A stretch of DNA of 64,000 nucleotides. Source: Alphaproteobacteria bacterium (lineage in GTDB: Bacteria; Myxococcota_A; UBA796; CAJQPC01). Under the pieces are notes generated by a model. It ran no database searches, was not told where the DNA came from, and was given only the letters and a program-made list of their open reading frames with translations. How positions within the stretch are numbered: position 1 is the first letter of the stretch; the number at the start of each line of letters is the position of its first letter. The DNA lies in contig JACKEV010000019.1 of assembly GCA_020632795.1 (NCBI GenBank), positions 62,001 through 126,000 of the forward strand, given 5' to 3'. Shown here one piece after another: positions 50,445-59,489 of the stretch. The translations under genes and the position numbers were made by a program.

Positions 50445-51380
50445 CTACTTCAACCCCTCGACCACCACGCCCCACTCCACTCCGTGGGCGCCCTCGCGGT
50501 CGAAGGGCACCACCACCGGCTCGGGCATGGGTCCGCAGCCCGCGCCGTCGGCCACCAGCAGCCACAGGCGGTGCACCGGCAGCGCCGGCTGGATGTGCAG
50601 GCCCGCGTAGGGCGCCACCTCGGCTTGAGGGTAGACCGCGTAGCCGTCGGCGGAGGGCAGGTCGTGGACCCAGGCGTCCACGAAGTCGTCCCGCTCCCGG
50701 GCGTCGAAGCCGTAGGTGCCCAGGATCTCAGCCATCGCGTCCACCGCGCCCTCCGCGGGCAGACACCAGCCCTCCTCCCGCTGGAGGCGCTTGCCCTGGG
50801 CGGGGGTGAGCGAGACCTCGTAGAACAGGAAGGGCGCCCGCTCCGAGCCCACCGAGAAGGTGCCGTCGGGGTGGGCCACGCCGCGCCAGGCCCCGCGGTA
50901 GGGGGGCGCGCTGGCCACCACCGACTGCCGCGGCGCCAGCTCCAGGCGCACCGCCGTGGGGGTGTCCTGCGCCGGGTAGAGGTAGAGGTTGGGCTTGTCG
51001 GCGGTGAGGCACTCCTCGAAGGAGAAGTCGTGCGGGTACTCCTCGCAGGCCTCCACCGTGAGGACGAGGTCCTCGGCGATGCAGTCGGTGAACTCGTCGG
51101 GCTGGTAGCTGGCGTCGATGATCCACTCGACCCCGCCGCTCAGGTTCAGCTCGTACTTGCCGTCGCTGTCGGTCAGCGTCTGGATGGGGGTGCTGGCCCC
51201 GTCGTCCGCCCAGACCGTGGCCCCCTGCACCGGGGTCACCCCGTCGGGGTCGAAGACCGTGCCGAAGACGAAGCCCTGGGTGCTGCCGCACTGCAGCCCC
51301 GTGTCGTCGGTGGTCACCTTGTCGTCGTGCACGACGATGATGCAGCCGCTCAGGCCCAGGCACACGATCCATGCTCTCAT
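50445..51380 (-). CDS. Lipoprotein with carboxypeptidase-regulatory-like domain
   Basis: This 311-residue protein has a signal and lipobox (IVCLGLSGCIIVVHDD). An Ig-like regulatory domain follows: STQGFVFGTVFDPDGVTPVQ, GATVWADDGASTPIQTLTDS and DGKYELNLSGGVEWIIDASY. After EECLTADKPNLYLYPAQDTP comes a second region (VRLELAPRQSVVASAPP, FLFYEVSLTPAQGKRLQREE, WCLPAEGAVDAMAEILGTYG). The KPNLYLYP segment occurs in several surface or secreted proteins of unknown role. The gene downstream on the sequence (51385-51804) is a shorter copy. It is probably surface-attached. The function is not known. Confidence 0.65.
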   Translation of the reverse strand: MRAWIVCLGLSGCIIVVHDDKVTTDDTGLQCGSTQGFVFGTVFDPDGVTPVQGATVWADDGASTPIQTLTDSDGKYELNLSGGVEWIIDASYQPDEFTDCIAEDLVLTVEACEEYPHDFSFEECLTADKPNLYLYPAQDTPTAVRLELAPRQSVVASAPPYRGAWRGVAHPDGTFSVGSERAPFLFYEVSLTPAQGKRLQREEGWCLPAEGAVDAMAEILGTYGFDARERDDFVDAWVHDLPSADGYAVYPQAEVAPYAGLHIQPALPVHRLWLLVADGAGCGPMPEPVVVPFDREGAHGVEWGVVVEGLK

Positions 51381-51384
51381 GCGT

Positions 51385-51804
51385 TCACCTCCAGGGGGGG
51401 AGCATACCCGTCGTCCTCGGGGGCCGGGGCGTGAGGCACTCCTCGAAGGTGATGTCGAGGTTGTACTCCCCGCACGCCTCCACCGTGAGGACGACCGCCT
51501 CGACGAAGCAGTCGGTGGACTCGTCCGGCTGCCAGGTGGCGTCGATGATCCACGCCACGCCGCCGCTCAGGTTCAGCTCGTACCGGCCGTCGCTGTCGGT
51601 CAGCGTCTGAATGGGGGTGCTGGCCCCGTCGTCCACCCAGACCGTGGCCCCCTGCGCCGGGGTCACCCCGTCGAGGTCGAAGACCGTCCCGAAGACGACG
51701 CCCTGGGTGCTGCCACACTGCAGGCCCGTGTCGTCGACCGGCGTCTTGTCGTCCGCGACCAGGACGCAGCCGCTCAGCCCCAGGCAGATCCACCACGCCC
51801 TCAT
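51385..51804 (-). CDS. Truncated tandem copy of the regulatory-like lipoprotein
   Basis: This 139-residue protein is a close copy of the N-terminal 120 residues of the adjacent lipoprotein: the same lipobox region (GLSGCVLVADD), QCGSTQGVVFGTVFDLDGVT, WVDDGASTPIQTLTDSDGRY and EECLTPRPPRTTG. It lacks the KPNLYLYP and later region and ends in MLPPWR, read through the spacer before the neighbour. Identity at base level looks high, indicating a recent tandem duplication with 3' loss. It may still be a functional small lipoprotein. Confidence 0.6.
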   Translation of the reverse strand: MRAWWICLGLSGCVLVADDKTPVDDTGLQCGSTQGVVFGTVFDLDGVTPAQGATVWVDDGASTPIQTLTDSDGRYELNLSGGVAWIIDATWQPDESTDCFVEAVVLTVEACGEYNLDITFEECLTPRPPRTTGMLPPWR

Positions 51805-51870
51805 GCGCGCACCTCCGAGGGGGCAACGTAGCCCGGCCCCTGGGGGTCGAGGGGCGCTACAGTGTGCGGT

Positions 51871-52818
51871 ATGCGCTGGCGCTGGATCCTCGTCCCGGCC
51901 CTGACCCTGATCACCGCTGCGGTCGGCGTGGAGGCGCTCGCCCGGCGCATGCAGCTCGATCAGCGGCAGGGCACCGCCATCGCCGTCGCGCGGCACCAGC
52001 TCATCGCCGAGTTCAACTGGAAGACCGGCGAGGCCGTGGGCCTGGACTACGTGCCCCGGGGCTTCTCGGCGGACGCTGAGGGGTTCACCTCGGCCTGGGG
52101 GCGCTGCGACTACGCGCACCCCGGCCCCACCCTGCTGGCCCTGGGCGACAGCACCACCCGGCAGACCGGCCACGTCGGCGATCTTCCCTCCGACGATCCC
52201 CGGCACGCCTGGCCCGCCCTGCTGCGCCAGCGACTGCCCGAGGGCTGGCAGCTCTGCGCCTTCGCCGAGGACGGCTACCACCCCAGCGACCTCGCCGCCT
52301 TTTTGGAGGCGGTCGGGCCGAAGCTGAAGCCTGCGCTGGTGGTGGCACTGCTCTGCGAGAACGACCTCCAGGACGAGCTGCCCCGGCTCGTCATCGAGCG
52401 CGGCGATCGCCTGGCCCTCTACCAGCCCGCCCAGGAGCGCCTCGCCTTCGCGCCGCTCTACGTCGGGCCGCTCTACGACGCCTCCGAGGCGTTCCGCTTC
52501 CTGCACTTCCGCCTGCAGGACCGCTTCGGCCACACCCGGGCGCTGCCCGCGCCCCAGGCGCCCGCCCGACGGTACGCCGACGCCATCCGCCGGCTGGAGG
52601 CAGACCCCTCCGAGCTGGCGCTGTTCTACCTGCCCCGGCTGGAGGACCCGCCGCCCAGCCGCACCCCTGGCCCGCCGGTGCACACCCTCCAGCTCCCCAC
52701 CCCCCTGCGCGCCCTGCGCCGCGAGCCCGACGACCCCATCCACCTCAACCCGGCGGGGCAGCGAGCGGTCGCGGACGCGATGACGCCGATGCTCACGGCT
52801 CTTCAGCAGAGTCCCTGA
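51871..52818 (+). CDS. SGNH-hydrolase-like protein with N-terminal signal anchor
   Basis: This 315-residue protein has an N-terminal hydrophobic helix (WILVPALTLITAAVGVEALA). It then has HPGPTLLALGDSTTRQTGHV (GDST, block I-like), ALVVALLCENDLQDELPRLV (GND-like CEND) and a terminal DDPIHLNPAGQRAVADAM with Asp and His positions. These fit SGNH-type hydrolases exported to the periplasm. The substrate is unknown; acyl removal from cell-surface glycans is possible given the nearby exosortase and GT2 genes. ATG at 51871 is used. The last 26 bases overlap the convergent GT2 gene. Confidence 0.68.
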   Translation: MRWRWILVPALTLITAAVGVEALARRMQLDQRQGTAIAVARHQLIAEFNWKTGEAVGLDYVPRGFSADAEGFTSAWGRCDYAHPGPTLLALGDSTTRQTGHVGDLPSDDPRHAWPALLRQRLPEGWQLCAFAEDGYHPSDLAAFLEAVGPKLKPALVVALLCENDLQDELPRLVIERGDRLALYQPAQERLAFAPLYVGPLYDASEAFRFLHFRLQDRFGHTRALPAPQAPARRYADAIRRLEADPSELALFYLPRLEDPPPSRTPGPPVHTLQLPTPLRALRREPDDPIHLNPAGQRAVADAMTPMLTALQQSP

Positions 52819-53833
52819 CGAAGTCGACCACCCCCAACGCGATGGCGGCGGTGGCCGTGGTGCGCTCCAGGGCCATCAGGGGGAGGCAGGCCAGGGCGAA
52901 GCGCCGTCCCCCGGCGTCGGCCAGAAAGGCCAGCAGGTCCCGCTCGGCGACGGCCAGAGCGCCCAGGCACAGCGCCGCCCGCCCCCAGCGCCCGGTCAGG
53001 GCGAAGCCGGTGGCCCCCAGGCCCAGGGGGATGGTGAGCACGTAGCGGCGCATCCGGGCGTCCGCCGGGCGGTCTCCGGCGACCGACGTGCCCCCGGCTG
53101 CGCGCCGCCGCAGGGTGGCCGAGACCAGCCGACGCAGCTTGTGGGCGTCGTTGCGCACTGCCGAGCCCAGGGTGAACCGGTGGCGGTGCTCCGCCTCCAG
53201 CCCCGGGTCGAGCAGCACCCGCCCGCCCGCGTCCACCAGGGCCCGGCCCAACTCCACGTCCTCCACGGACACGGTGGTCAGGCGGGTGTCGAAGCCGCCC
53301 ACCGCCTCGAAGGCCTCCCGGCGCACGGCCGCCAGCATGGTGGTGAGGTGCGGGGTCTCGACGAGGCCGTGGCGGTCGCCCTGTCGCAGGGTGAAATGCC
53401 GGTGGGTGAGGTTCTTGTAGCGGCTGACCGGGCCGGGGTGGGGGTGCGCGGCGGTCACCGTGCCCCAGACCGCGGCGGCGTCGGGGTGGGCCTCCAGGGC
53501 GGCGGCCAGCCGGGCGAAGGTGTCGGGGGGCACGCAGATGTCGGCGTCCACGAAGACGAGGACCGGGGCGGTGGTGGCCCGCGCGCCCGCGTTCCGGGCC
53601 GAGGCGGGCCCTGCGTTCGGCTGCCGGATCACCTCGAAAGCGCCCGCGAGCCCCCAGGGCGCGAGGTCGATGGGCTCCGGCGAGCCGTCGTCCACCACCA
53701 CCGCCTCGGCCGGCGCGGGGTCGCACTGCGCGAGGGCCTCCAGGCAGCGCCGCAGGTTCTCGGCGTGCTCCGGGGTGCGCACGAGCGCGGGGACGACGAC
53801 GGCGAAGGCGGACACAGGCCCATCATAGGCCAT
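52793..53833 (-). CDS. Family 2 glycosyltransferase with C-terminal membrane segment, exosortase-locus associated
   Basis: This 346-residue protein has a GT2 domain: FAVVVPALVRTPEHAENLRR, AVVVDDGSPEPIDLAP, NAGPASARNAGARATTAPVL, and VFVDADICVPPDTFARLA with DAD. The acidic pair is in FDTRLTTVSVEDVELGRALV. After HKLRRLVSATLRRR there are hydrophobic helices (GLGATGFALTGRWGRAALCL), giving a membrane-bound form. GT2 enzymes of this build often accompany exosortase O loci. It overlaps the upstream membrane-protein gene by 11 bases (ATG at 53833), so it is co-translated with it. Confidence 0.85.
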   Translation of the reverse strand: MAYDGPVSAFAVVVPALVRTPEHAENLRRCLEALAQCDPAPAEAVVVDDGSPEPIDLAPWGLAGAFEVIRQPNAGPASARNAGARATTAPVLVFVDADICVPPDTFARLAAALEAHPDAAAVWGTVTAAHPHPGPVSRYKNLTHRHFTLRQGDRHGLVETPHLTTMLAAVRREAFEAVGGFDTRLTTVSVEDVELGRALVDAGGRVLLDPGLEAEHRHRFTLGSAVRNDAHKLRRLVSATLRRRAAGGTSVAGDRPADARMRRYVLTIPLGLGATGFALTGRWGRAALCLGALAVAERDLLAFLADAGGRRFALACLPLMALERTTATAAIALGVVDFVRDSAEEP

Positions 53834-56567
53834 CGGGCTCGCGCCGGAAGCGGGCCGCAGCCTTGGACTCCTGCCCCAGGTCCCACTGCTCGTAGGTGCC
53901 GAACACCGCGACCATCGAGCTGAAGGGGGTGACGACGGAGGCGTCGACCGCGAGGTCGTGCAGGACGTCGAGCGGCTCCCGCTCGCCCAGGTCCACCTGA
54001 CGGCTGAGGGCGAGGATGTGCTGCCGGGCGGCCAGGGGGGCGAAGCCCGGGCTGTCGGAGACCGCCGTGGCCTGGGGGTCCAGGTGCCACCGATAGCCAC
54101 CGGCGAGGTCGAGGGTGTCCGGGCCAGCCGAGCGGAGCCGGGCGATCCGGGCCACCGCCTCGTCCAGGCTCAGCGCCACGCCCCCGCCGGTGCCCGTCAC
54201 CGCGTCCAGCACGGTGTCCTCGATCCAGGGGGCCAGGGCGCCGTCGACGTGGACGATCCAGAGCGGGTCCTGGAAGCGCCAGGGCTCCCGCCGGTGGACC
54301 AGCAGCGCCTCACTGCCCGCGTCGGTGAGCACCAGGACGGCGTCGTAGCGCTGGCCCTCGGACAGGGTGAGGAGCTGCTCGATGACCCCGTAGAGGGTGT
54401 GGCCGCCGTACCACAGGGGCTCCGTCAACGTGTCCAGGGACGCTCGGCCCGGCGCCTCGGCCCCGTGGGGGGAGCGCGCCAGGTAGAGGTCGACGGCGTT
54501 GTCCCGGGCGAAGCCGTCCCGGGCGCAGCGAAGGTCCGCCATCACCGCGTCGGCGTGGGCCGCCATCGAGCGGGAGGTGTCCAGCACCACCGCCAGGCGC
54601 AGGCCCTCGGGGCGCGGCGCGGCGCGGGTCTCGTCCAGCGGCGTGGCCCGCACCACGGTGCCGTCCGCCAGGGTCGCGGCCAGGGGTCGGGGGGCGAGCA
54701 CCGCCGCGCTCGACGCGTCCGCGAACGCGGGCAGCCATGCTGAAGCGTCGACCTCACCGGACACATCGCGCACCGTGTCCGCGTCCCGATACACGTTGCG
54801 CTGCTCGATGAGCTGGGGCATCGGCCAGCCCTGGGGCGCCCCCAGCGTGGTCCAGCCCATCCACACATGGAGGCGCTCGGCCCCCGGAGCGATGGAGGAC
54901 TGCACCGGCACCGGGAACAGGCGCAGGCGGTACTGGCGCGGGCCGACCTGCTCCAGCGTCGCGGGGCCCAACCGGTCCAGCGGCCCGCCGCGCTCGCGAT
55001 GGACCTGCTTGAGCTGGATCTCCTGGGCAGCTCCCCGTGGGGTGACCGCGTGGGCCTGGGCCTGGGTCCGGTCCGGGGTCGTGCCCAGCCACAGGCCCGT
55101 CAGCGCTGCGCCAGGGGGCAGGGTGAAGGTGTAGGACACCTCGTGCTGAGCGGCGGTGAGGCCCTCGTAGACCTCGTACAGCTCCAGCTCGGCCACCCCG
55201 GGGTGCTCGACGATGGTGACGATCTGCTCTGCCACCCGCACCCGCCGCGCGTCGATGTCCACCAGCTCGGCCTCGGCGTCGCCGATCGGCCGGGAGGAGG
55301 CCATGGAGCGCAGCAGGGTGTCCCGCTCGCCGCGCTGGATGGGGGCGTCGAAGAGGCGCGCGTAGTGCCGCTCTGCGGCGACGCGGTCCCCCCTGAAGAC
55401 CGACCGGGCGTTGTGCGGCCCCCCCCGTTGACCAACGGGCCTCCAGCGCCCCCCGGTCGGGACGTCCTGATAGAGGAAGGGCGCCGCCAGGACGTTCCAG
55501 GCCTCCTGCACGGCCTGCGCCGCAGCGGGGCTGACGCCGGAGCCCGCCTGGCACAGCGCGCCGATCTCCCAGGCCGAGGCCTCGGTGTCCACGTAGCGCT
55601 GCTCGGCGAGCCAGGCGTTCAGCAGGCCCGCCCGGAGCACCTCGGAGCGGGCCAGCAGGGCCTGCCGCTCCGCGTCGGTGCCCGGGAGACGCTCCAGCGC
55701 CTCGAAGGCCGCCCGCTGGGGCTGCGGCGTGGTCCACACGAACCCGGCCACCCCCGCCCCCACCGTGCCAGCGGTGAGGGTCAGGGTCAGGGGCCAACCC
55801 AGGGACGCGGCGGTGACCCGCGCGGCCCGCCCGAAGCTGCGCAGGGTGACCGAGAGCGTCGCCGCTGGCGCGACCCCCCACAGGAGCGCGGTCAGCAGCG
55901 GGAACCCCAGGGCCATGATCCCGTACCAGAGCCCCACAGCGCCGGCCGGCGCCGCGTGGGGCCCCAGCAGGAAGTACACCTGCAAGGGGAGCCCGCGTCC
56001 CAGCGGCGGGACGTAGGACAGGCAGCTCAGGACGCAGCCCCCCAGGAAGGCCCGGACCAGCAGCGCGAGGAAGGCCCCGAGCAGCACGGCCGCGTAGAGC
56101 CCGCCGAGCAGCGCCGCGCTGTGCCCCACCAGCCGCGCCGCGCTGGCCGCCTTGGAGAGCCGGGGAAGCCCCACGAACAGCTCCACCGCGACCGCCGCGA
56201 CCCCCACCCCCAAGATGGCGCTGACCCACCCCACCGCTGCGGTCACCTCCCGGATCTCCAGAACCCGCATCCACAGCATGAAGACCGCTGGGAGGGTGAC
56301 ACCGAAGAACAGCCGCATCAGCTTGAGGGGTTCAGCCCGAAAGCGCAGGTAGCCCACCGCGACGGAGAGCACCGGCAGCGCCATCAGGGTCAGCTCGATG
56401 GCGGCCAGCCCCAGCGGAACCTGCCCCTGCCAGGCCGCCCGGACCACCGGCGCGGCGACCTCCGGCCCCAGCTTGACCTCCAGCAGCGCCACGTAGAGGA
56501 CATGCCAGGGCCAGAAGACGGCGTGGGCGACGATCGTGCCGTCCCGGACGGCCTCGCGGAAGCTCAT
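53823..56567 (-). CDS. Exosortase-associated integral membrane protein with vWA-type domain (PEP-CTERM family, TIGR02921-like), copy 1
   Basis: This 914-residue protein has an N-terminal block of about seven membrane helices (FWPWHVLYVALLEVKLGPEV, ALPVLSVAVGYLRFRAEPLK, VELFVGLPRLSKAASAARLV, HSAALLGGLYAAVLLGAFLA). A long periplasmic part follows with VIT-like sequence (VAELELYEVYEGLTAAQHEV, LPPGAALTGLWLGTT) and a vWA domain whose MIDAS-like motif is LAVVLDTSRSMAAHADAVM, then VLVLTDAGSEA. The family is typically found with exosortases. Unlike the paralogue next to it, it has no PEP-CTERM tail; it ends in a soluble DGL. The role is unknown; it may help sort or assemble exported proteins. Confidence 0.8.
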   Translation of the reverse strand: MSFREAVRDGTIVAHAVFWPWHVLYVALLEVKLGPEVAAPVVRAAWQGQVPLGLAAIELTLMALPVLSVAVGYLRFRAEPLKLMRLFFGVTLPAVFMLWMRVLEIREVTAAVGWVSAILGVGVAAVAVELFVGLPRLSKAASAARLVGHSAALLGGLYAAVLLGAFLALLVRAFLGGCVLSCLSYVPPLGRGLPLQVYFLLGPHAAPAGAVGLWYGIMALGFPLLTALLWGVAPAATLSVTLRSFGRAARVTAASLGWPLTLTLTAGTVGAGVAGFVWTTPQPQRAAFEALERLPGTDAERQALLARSEVLRAGLLNAWLAEQRYVDTEASAWEIGALCQAGSGVSPAAAQAVQEAWNVLAAPFLYQDVPTGGRWRPVGQRGGPHNARSVFRGDRVAAERHYARLFDAPIQRGERDTLLRSMASSRPIGDAEAELVDIDARRVRVAEQIVTIVEHPGVAELELYEVYEGLTAAQHEVSYTFTLPPGAALTGLWLGTTPDRTQAQAHAVTPRGAAQEIQLKQVHRERGGPLDRLGPATLEQVGPRQYRLRLFPVPVQSSIAPGAERLHVWMGWTTLGAPQGWPMPQLIEQRNVYRDADTVRDVSGEVDASAWLPAFADASSAAVLAPRPLAATLADGTVVRATPLDETRAAPRPEGLRLAVVLDTSRSMAAHADAVMADLRCARDGFARDNAVDLYLARSPHGAEAPGRASLDTLTEPLWYGGHTLYGVIEQLLTLSEGQRYDAVLVLTDAGSEALLVHRREPWRFQDPLWIVHVDGALAPWIEDTVLDAVTGTGGGVALSLDEAVARIARLRSAGPDTLDLAGGYRWHLDPQATAVSDSPGFAPLAARQHILALSRQVDLGEREPLDVLHDLAVDASVVTPFSSMVAVFGTYEQWDLGQESKAAARFRREPDGL

Positions 56568-56576
56568 CCTGAACCC

Positions 56577-59489
56577 CTACCAAGCGAGCGGCGGACCTCC
56601 CCAGCCCTGGAGCGCCTCCAGCGCCCGGCGACGCCGGCTGGCCAGCAGCAGGATGACCGCCACGCCGATGAGGGCCCACTCCTCGGGCTCGGGGGTGCCG
56701 GTCATGTCGGCGAAGCCCATGCCGCCGCTGATGGCCTCCTTGCCGTTCTCGGCCTCGCGCTGGAAGCGGTCCTCGCCCTCGGTGGCCTGCTTGAGGGCCT
56801 CGCGCTGGCGGTCGTTGACCAGCACGATCATCGAGCTGTAGGGGGTCACGACGTGGTGGGCGACCGCGATGTGGTGCAGGCTGTCCAGGGCCTCGACCTG
56901 GCCCAGGTCCACCTGGCGGCTGCGGGCGACGGCGAGCTGGCGGGCGGCCAGGGGGGCGAAGCCGGGGCTGTCGGAGACCACGGTACCCTCGGGCGCCAGG
57001 CTCCACCGGTAGCCGTCGGCGACGTCGATGGTGTCCACGCCGGCCGCGCGGAGCCGCGCGACCCGGGTGACCGCCTCGTCCAGGCTCAGCGCGACGTCCC
57101 CGCCGGTGGACTGCACCGCGTCCAGGACTGCGTCCTCGTACCAGGGGGCCAGGGTGCCGCCGACGTGCACGATCCAGAGCGGGTCCCGGACGGTCAGGGG
57201 GTTGCGGACGTCGGCGAGCAGGGCCTCGCTGCCCGCGTCGGTGACCACCAGCACGGCGTCATAGCGGTCACCCTCGGCCAGGGTCTCGTACTGCCGGATG
57301 ACGTCGTAGAGGGTGTGGCCGCCGAACCACAGGGGCTCCTCCACCGCGTCCAGGGACGCCCGGACGGGGTCCCCGCCGCCGTAGAACGACCGCGACAGGT
57401 AGAGGTCCACGGTGTTGTCCCGGGCGAAGCCGTCCCGGGCGCGGGCGAGGTTGTCCATGACCTCGTCGGCGTGGGCCTCCATCGAGCGGGAGGTGTCCAG
57501 GACCACCGCCAGGCGCAGGCCGTGGGGCTGCGCGCCGGCCAGGGTGCCGTCCAGGGGGGTGGCCCGGACCACGCTGCCGTCCGCCAGGGTCGCGGCGAGG
57601 GCGCGGGGGGCCAGCAGGCTGGGGTCGCTGGCCTCGGCGAACGCGGGCAGCCACGCTGAAGCGCCCACCCTGCCGGGCACATCGCGATCCGTGTCGCGAT
57701 CCAGGAACACGTTGCGCTGCTCGGCGAGGCGCGGCATCGGCCAGCCCTCGGGCGCGCCCGCCGTGGTCCAGCTCATCCACAGGTAGAGGTGTTCGATCTC
57801 GTCGCTGGACTCGGGGCGCGGCTTGCGGGGCACGGGGAAGGCCCGCAGCCGGTACTGGCGGGGGCCGACCTGCTCCAGCAGGGCGGGGTCCACGCGGCGG
57901 CGGACCTCGTTCCGGTAGACCTGCTGGGCCGCACCCCGGGGGGCGACGGTGTAGACGTCGGCCTCGGACTTGTCGGGGCTCATGCCCAGCCAGAGGCCGG
58001 TCAACGCGGCGCCCTGGGGCAGGCTGAAGCTGTAGTACAGCTCCTGCTGGTCGAAGGTGCGGTTCTCGTAGACCTCGAACAGCTCCAGCTCGGCCACCCC
58101 GGGGTGCTCGGTGACCGTGACCCGCTGCTCCACGACGTGGACGCGCTGCTCGCCGATGTTCAGCAGGCCGGCTTCGGCGGCGTCGGTGTCGTAGGTCGAG
58201 GTCATCGCGTGCAGCACGGCGGCCTGCTCGGCGCGCTGGATGGGGGCGTCGAAGAAGCGCTCGTAGAGCTGGTCGGCCTCGCGGCGGTCGTCGGCGACGT
58301 AGAGCGAGGCGTACCGGACCCCTCGCCAGAAATCAATGCCCTTCCTGTGTTCCTGCTGCTTGACGTTCTGGTACAGGAAGGGCGCCGCGGCCACGTTCCA
58401 GACATCCTGAAGCGCCTGGGCGGTGGTGTCCTCCAGGTCGAAGGCCTCGTCGTAGAAGCTGGAGACCAGCCGGACGGACAGCTCGGTCTCCATGTACCGG
58501 AAGTCGGCCAGGTAGGCGTTGAGCAGGCCCTCGCGGATGGCCTCGGAGCGGTCCAGCAGGGCCTGGCGCTCGCCGTCGGACTCCGGCGTCTGCTGCAGGC
58601 TCTCGAAGGCGGCGGCCTGGGGCTGCTGGCTGGTCCACACGAAGCCGCCCAGCGCCACGCCCAGCGAGGCTGCGGTGACCGCGACGCTCAGGGGCTTGCC
58701 CAGGGTCGCCGCGGAGGCCTGGAAGGCCCGTCGGAAGCTGCGCACATACAGGGTCACCACCGCCACGGGCATGGCCAGCCACAGGCTCGCGCTCATCACG
58801 AAGAACGCGAAGCCGAGCCAGGCCAGCCAGGCAAACCAGAGGCCCTTGGTGGTGACGTCCAGCAGGTCGCTCAGCGAGAAGTTGACCAGCTCGCCCACGA
58901 TGTCCTCGACGATGTCGGGGATGTGGACGATCAGCTCGACCACGACGTCCTTCACGAACATCCACCCCAACGGCGGGATGAAGGCCCCCAGCAGCACCGC
59001 CACGTAGAGCCCGGTGAACAGCGCCGCGCTGTGCCCGGCCAGCCGCAGCGCGCTGGCGGCCTTGGAGAGCCGGGGCAGCCCTGCGAACAGCTCCACGGTG
59101 AAGGCCACCATGCCCGCCGCGATCAGCGCGCAGAGCCAACCCACCGCCGAGGTCAGCTCCTGCATCGCGAACAGGCGCACCATCAGCAGGGTCAGCGCCG
59201 GCGCGGAGATCCCGTAGAACAGCCCCAGCAGCTTGAGGGGCTCGCCCCGGAGGAACCGGAAGCCCACCCCGATGGACACCAGGGGCAGCGCCATCAGGGT
59301 CATGGCGGTGGCGGTGATGCCCAGGGGCGTGACGCCGCTGAGGGTCGACTCGAGCAGCGGCCACGCCACGTAGGGCCCCAGCCCGAAGGCCAGGAACACC
59401 ACGTAGATGACGTGCCAGGGCCAGAAGATGCCGTGGGCGTACAGCATCGGGCTCCGCAGGAAGCGCAGCAGGGTCTTGAGGAAGGTCAT
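56577..59489 (-). CDS. Exosortase-associated integral membrane protein with vWA-type domain and PEP-CTERM tail (TIGR02921-like), copy 2
   Basis: This 970-residue paralogue of the preceding copy has matching membrane helices (FWPWHVIYVVFLAFGLGPYV, VELFAGLPRLSKAASALRLA), the VIT-like part (VAELELFEVYENRTFDQQEL) and the vWA motif LAVVLDTSRSMEAHADEVM. Its end, TPEPEEWALIGVAVILLLAS then RRRRALEALQGW, has the three parts of a PEP-CTERM sorting signal: Pro-Glu-Pro, a membrane helix and an Arg cluster. It could therefore be a substrate of the exosortase encoded next to it. The ATG at 59489 overlaps the exosortase stop; a much longer upstream frame is only the antiframe of that gene. Confidence 0.82.
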   Translation of the reverse strand: MTFLKTLLRFLRSPMLYAHGIFWPWHVIYVVFLAFGLGPYVAWPLLESTLSGVTPLGITATAMTLMALPLVSIGVGFRFLRGEPLKLLGLFYGISAPALTLLMVRLFAMQELTSAVGWLCALIAAGMVAFTVELFAGLPRLSKAASALRLAGHSAALFTGLYVAVLLGAFIPPLGWMFVKDVVVELIVHIPDIVEDIVGELVNFSLSDLLDVTTKGLWFAWLAWLGFAFFVMSASLWLAMPVAVVTLYVRSFRRAFQASAATLGKPLSVAVTAASLGVALGGFVWTSQQPQAAAFESLQQTPESDGERQALLDRSEAIREGLLNAYLADFRYMETELSVRLVSSFYDEAFDLEDTTAQALQDVWNVAAAPFLYQNVKQQEHRKGIDFWRGVRYASLYVADDRREADQLYERFFDAPIQRAEQAAVLHAMTSTYDTDAAEAGLLNIGEQRVHVVEQRVTVTEHPGVAELELFEVYENRTFDQQELYYSFSLPQGAALTGLWLGMSPDKSEADVYTVAPRGAAQQVYRNEVRRRVDPALLEQVGPRQYRLRAFPVPRKPRPESSDEIEHLYLWMSWTTAGAPEGWPMPRLAEQRNVFLDRDTDRDVPGRVGASAWLPAFAEASDPSLLAPRALAATLADGSVVRATPLDGTLAGAQPHGLRLAVVLDTSRSMEAHADEVMDNLARARDGFARDNTVDLYLSRSFYGGGDPVRASLDAVEEPLWFGGHTLYDVIRQYETLAEGDRYDAVLVVTDAGSEALLADVRNPLTVRDPLWIVHVGGTLAPWYEDAVLDAVQSTGGDVALSLDEAVTRVARLRAAGVDTIDVADGYRWSLAPEGTVVSDSPGFAPLAARQLAVARSRQVDLGQVEALDSLHHIAVAHHVVTPYSSMIVLVNDRQREALKQATEGEDRFQREAENGKEAISGGMGFADMTGTPEPEEWALIGVAVILLLASRRRRALEALQGWGGPPLAW

